NCBI GenBank assembly: GCA_031269635.1
Contig: JAISYY010000318.1
Span: 1-8,601 of the forward strand
Direction: 5' to 3'
Source: Tannerella sp.
Lineage (GTDB): Bacteria > Bacteroidota > Bacteroidia > Bacteroidales > Tannerellaceae
Length of the DNA: 8,601 bases
Shown: one piece after another, positions 7,430-8,601 of the stretch
Layout: each line of letters starts with the position of its first letter
How positions within the stretch are numbered: position 1 is the first letter of the stretch
The notes under the pieces: model-generated
Database searches by the model: none
Told to the model about the DNA's origin: nothing
Seen by the model: the letters and a program-made list of their open reading frames with translations, nothing else
Translations under genes and position numbers: made by a program

Positions 7430-8212
7430 TCAACGATAAATAGGTGGTGAAATGTTCAACAACTTTGAACTGTCGCTGTCCAGATACAGGATGGCGTTCT
7501 CTTTTGTTCGTAAAATGCTGGCGGGGCACGATTCGGTTATTTCACCGTACAAGGTGTTGTATACCGCTTGAGCTTTTGTGTTGGAGGGTACGATGCAGAA
7601 CATGTAACGGGCTGCCGTCAGCGCCGGGATGGTCAGGGTGTAGGCGTGTGTCGGCACTTCCGGCAGGGAGGCGAAACAGCCGTCATTCACCTGTTGCTGT
7701 CTGCAGGTGAGATCAAGATCGACGACTTTCACTAATTCCGGGTCTGCGAAATCTGCGACATGCGGATCGTTAAAAGCTATATGCCCGTTTTCGCCTATTC
7801 CGAGGAAAACGATGTCGGGAGGATATTGTTTTAGCAAAGCCGTATACCTCGCGATTTCCTTTTCCTGTGAATCCGGGGATGAGGTGTCGCCCAGATAGAA
7901 AATCCGTTTCAGGGGTATTTTTTTAAAAAGATGATGCTTCAGGTAATATCCGAATCCTTGGGGGGCGTCTGCGGCCAGGCCGATGTATTCGTCCATGTGG
8001 AAAGCGTTCACACGTTCCCATGCAATATCGTGTTCCGGTAAGGCAGACAGGAAATCATCCTGCGAAGGGGCGGATGCGAAAATGATGTTAATGTCGTCTT
8101 TGTACAGGAGCAGTTCTTTTATCCCGGCCGCGGCATCGGCCGCGGCCGCCTGCCCCATTTCGCGGCGTCCGGTAAATTTTTTTACGGTCAGTTTGTCTTT
8201 ATGAAAAATCAT
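7430..8212 (-). CDS. nagB: Glucosamine-6-phosphate deaminase/6-phosphogluconolactonase family protein (NagB-like)
   Basis: The probable reaction is glucosamine-6-phosphate to fructose-6-phosphate plus ammonia, in the cytoplasm. The 260-residue length fits the NagB/isomerase fold. Conserved motifs are FHMDEYIGL (71-79), with Asp74 aligning to E. coli catalytic Asp72, and GIGENGHIAFNDP (138-150), with His144 aligning to His143. Compared with E. coli NagB, Asn142 replaces Asp141 and Asp149 replaces Glu148. The phosphate-binding loop reads FASAPSQDDF rather than the usual TGxTP form. A downstream segment CRQQQVNDGCF (190-200) seems typical of a NagB-like branch found in Bacteroidota. The start codon overlaps the nagA stop as ATGA, so the two are translationally coupled. 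The nagA partner supports amino-sugar catabolism, but the substitutions leave the exact substrate open. Confidence 0.85.
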   Translation of the reverse strand: MIFHKDKLTVKKFTGRREMGQAAAADAAAGIKELLLYKDDINIIFASAPSQDDFLSALPEHDIAWERVNAFHMDEYIGLAADAPQGFGYYLKHHLFKKIPLKRIFYLGDTSSPDSQEKEIARYTALLKQYPPDIVFLGIGENGHIAFNDPHVADFADPELVKVVDLDLTCRQQQVNDGCFASLPEVPTHAYTLTIPALTAARYMFCIVPSNTKAQAVYNTLYGEITESCPASILRTKENAILYLDSDSSKLLNISPPIYR

Positions 8213-8601
8213 ATTGTTGATTGTTTATTTTGTGAATATACTACGTTACCTTGAATGATGGTCGCCAGGACGGTTATCCGGTCGTCGAAGATTACCAGGT
8301 CGGCGTCTTTCCCTATGGCGATGGAACCCTTCCGGCGGTCTGCCCCGATTATCCGGGCGGGGGTGAGCGTCATCATGCGAACCGCATCTACCAGCGGCGT
8401 TTCGGCTATCTGCACCATTGTCCGGACTAACCGGTCGGTTGTCGCCACGCTTCCGGCAAAGCAGGAACGGTCGGGCATTTTAGCAACGCCGTCTTCTACG
8501 ATGACACGTTGCCCGTTTGTCAGGCTGCCTAATATGTATTCGCCGTCCGGCATACCCGCTCCCCGCATGGAATCCGTACACAAGGCCGTCTTGTCGGGAC
8601 C
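8209..8601 (-). CDS. nagA: N-acetylglucosamine-6-phosphate deacetylase, C-terminal part (cut by window edge)
   Basis: This enzyme removes the acetyl group from GlcNAc-6-phosphate, giving GlcN-6-phosphate for the NagB-like protein. Only the last 130 residues are inside the window; the frame is open through the right edge, so the true start lies outside. Visible NagA features are CTDSMRGAGMPDGEY, whose Asp aligns with the catalytic Asp of amidohydrolase-type deacetylases (E. coli Asp273), then FAGSVATTDRLVR, then TPARIIGADRRKGSIAIGKD and DADLVIFD. These last segments form the C-terminal strand cap typical of the superfamily. The TGA stop overlaps the nagB ATG by four bases. A TTG at 8583 should not be taken as the start, since family homology continues upstream of it. 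Confidence 0.93.
   Translation of the reverse strand, partial: GPDKTALCTDSMRGAGMPDGEYILGSLTNGQRVIVEDGVAKMPDRSCFAGSVATTDRLVRTMVQIAETPLVDAVRMMTLTPARIIGADRRKGSIAIGKDADLVIFDDRITVLATIIQGNVVYSQNKQSTI

Noticed and set aside
8209..8583. A complete 124-residue protein starting at the TTG at 8583
   Set aside because: NagA homology is at the C-terminal third only and the frame continues through the window edge, so this is a truncated view of a longer gene.
1..8601. CRISPR array, tRNA, rRNA, insertion sequence, phage or defence genes
   Set aside because: No repeat-spacer pattern, cloverleaf, transposase or phage motif was seen; nearly all the sequence is explained by conserved housekeeping genes.

Overview
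The window is a stretch of conserved bacterial chromosome, most likely from a member of the order Bacteroidales (phylum Bacteroidota). The main reasons are a 286-residue primary sigma factor that lacks region 1.1, upstream regions carrying TAnnTTTG-type -7 boxes, start codons without Shine-Dalgarno sequences but with A/T-rich leaders, and NagA/NagB subfamilies of the kind seen in Bacteroidota. The genus cannot be fixed from the sequence alone.

Layout. Positions 1-453 hold no convincing intact gene. There are scattered open stretches that could be remnants of a broken reading frame, followed by an A/T-rich leader. On the plus strand come htrA/degQ (454-1959, periplasmic serine protease and chaperone) and then rpoD (2054-2914, housekeeping sigma factor) with its own promoter inside an 11-bp inverted repeat. 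A strong hairpin terminator at 2934-2966 separates rpoD from a convergent minus-strand block. Read in the direction of transcription (right to left), that block is the end of nagA (cut by the right edge), nagB (8212-7430, overlapping nagA by 4 bp), dnaG primase (7321-5258) with a probable promoter of its own, an ABC transporter ATPase (5232-4303) and its ABC-2 permease (4283-2988).

How the genes fit together. nagA and nagB form a translationally coupled pair for amino-sugar catabolism: deacetylation of GlcNAc-6-phosphate, then deamination and isomerisation to fructose-6-phosphate. dnaG, the ATPase and the permease are spaced 25 and 19 bp apart and probably share a transcript. The last two form a NatAB/YhaQP-type exporter; why it travels with primase is not evident. 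htrA and rpoD place envelope protein quality control next to the primary sigma factor.

I found no mobile element, CRISPR array, tRNA, rRNA or defence system, and no clear new biological system. The points most worth a second look are the inverted repeat enclosing the rpoD promoter, the primase-exporter operon, the active-site substitutions in NagB and the possible broken gene at the left end.
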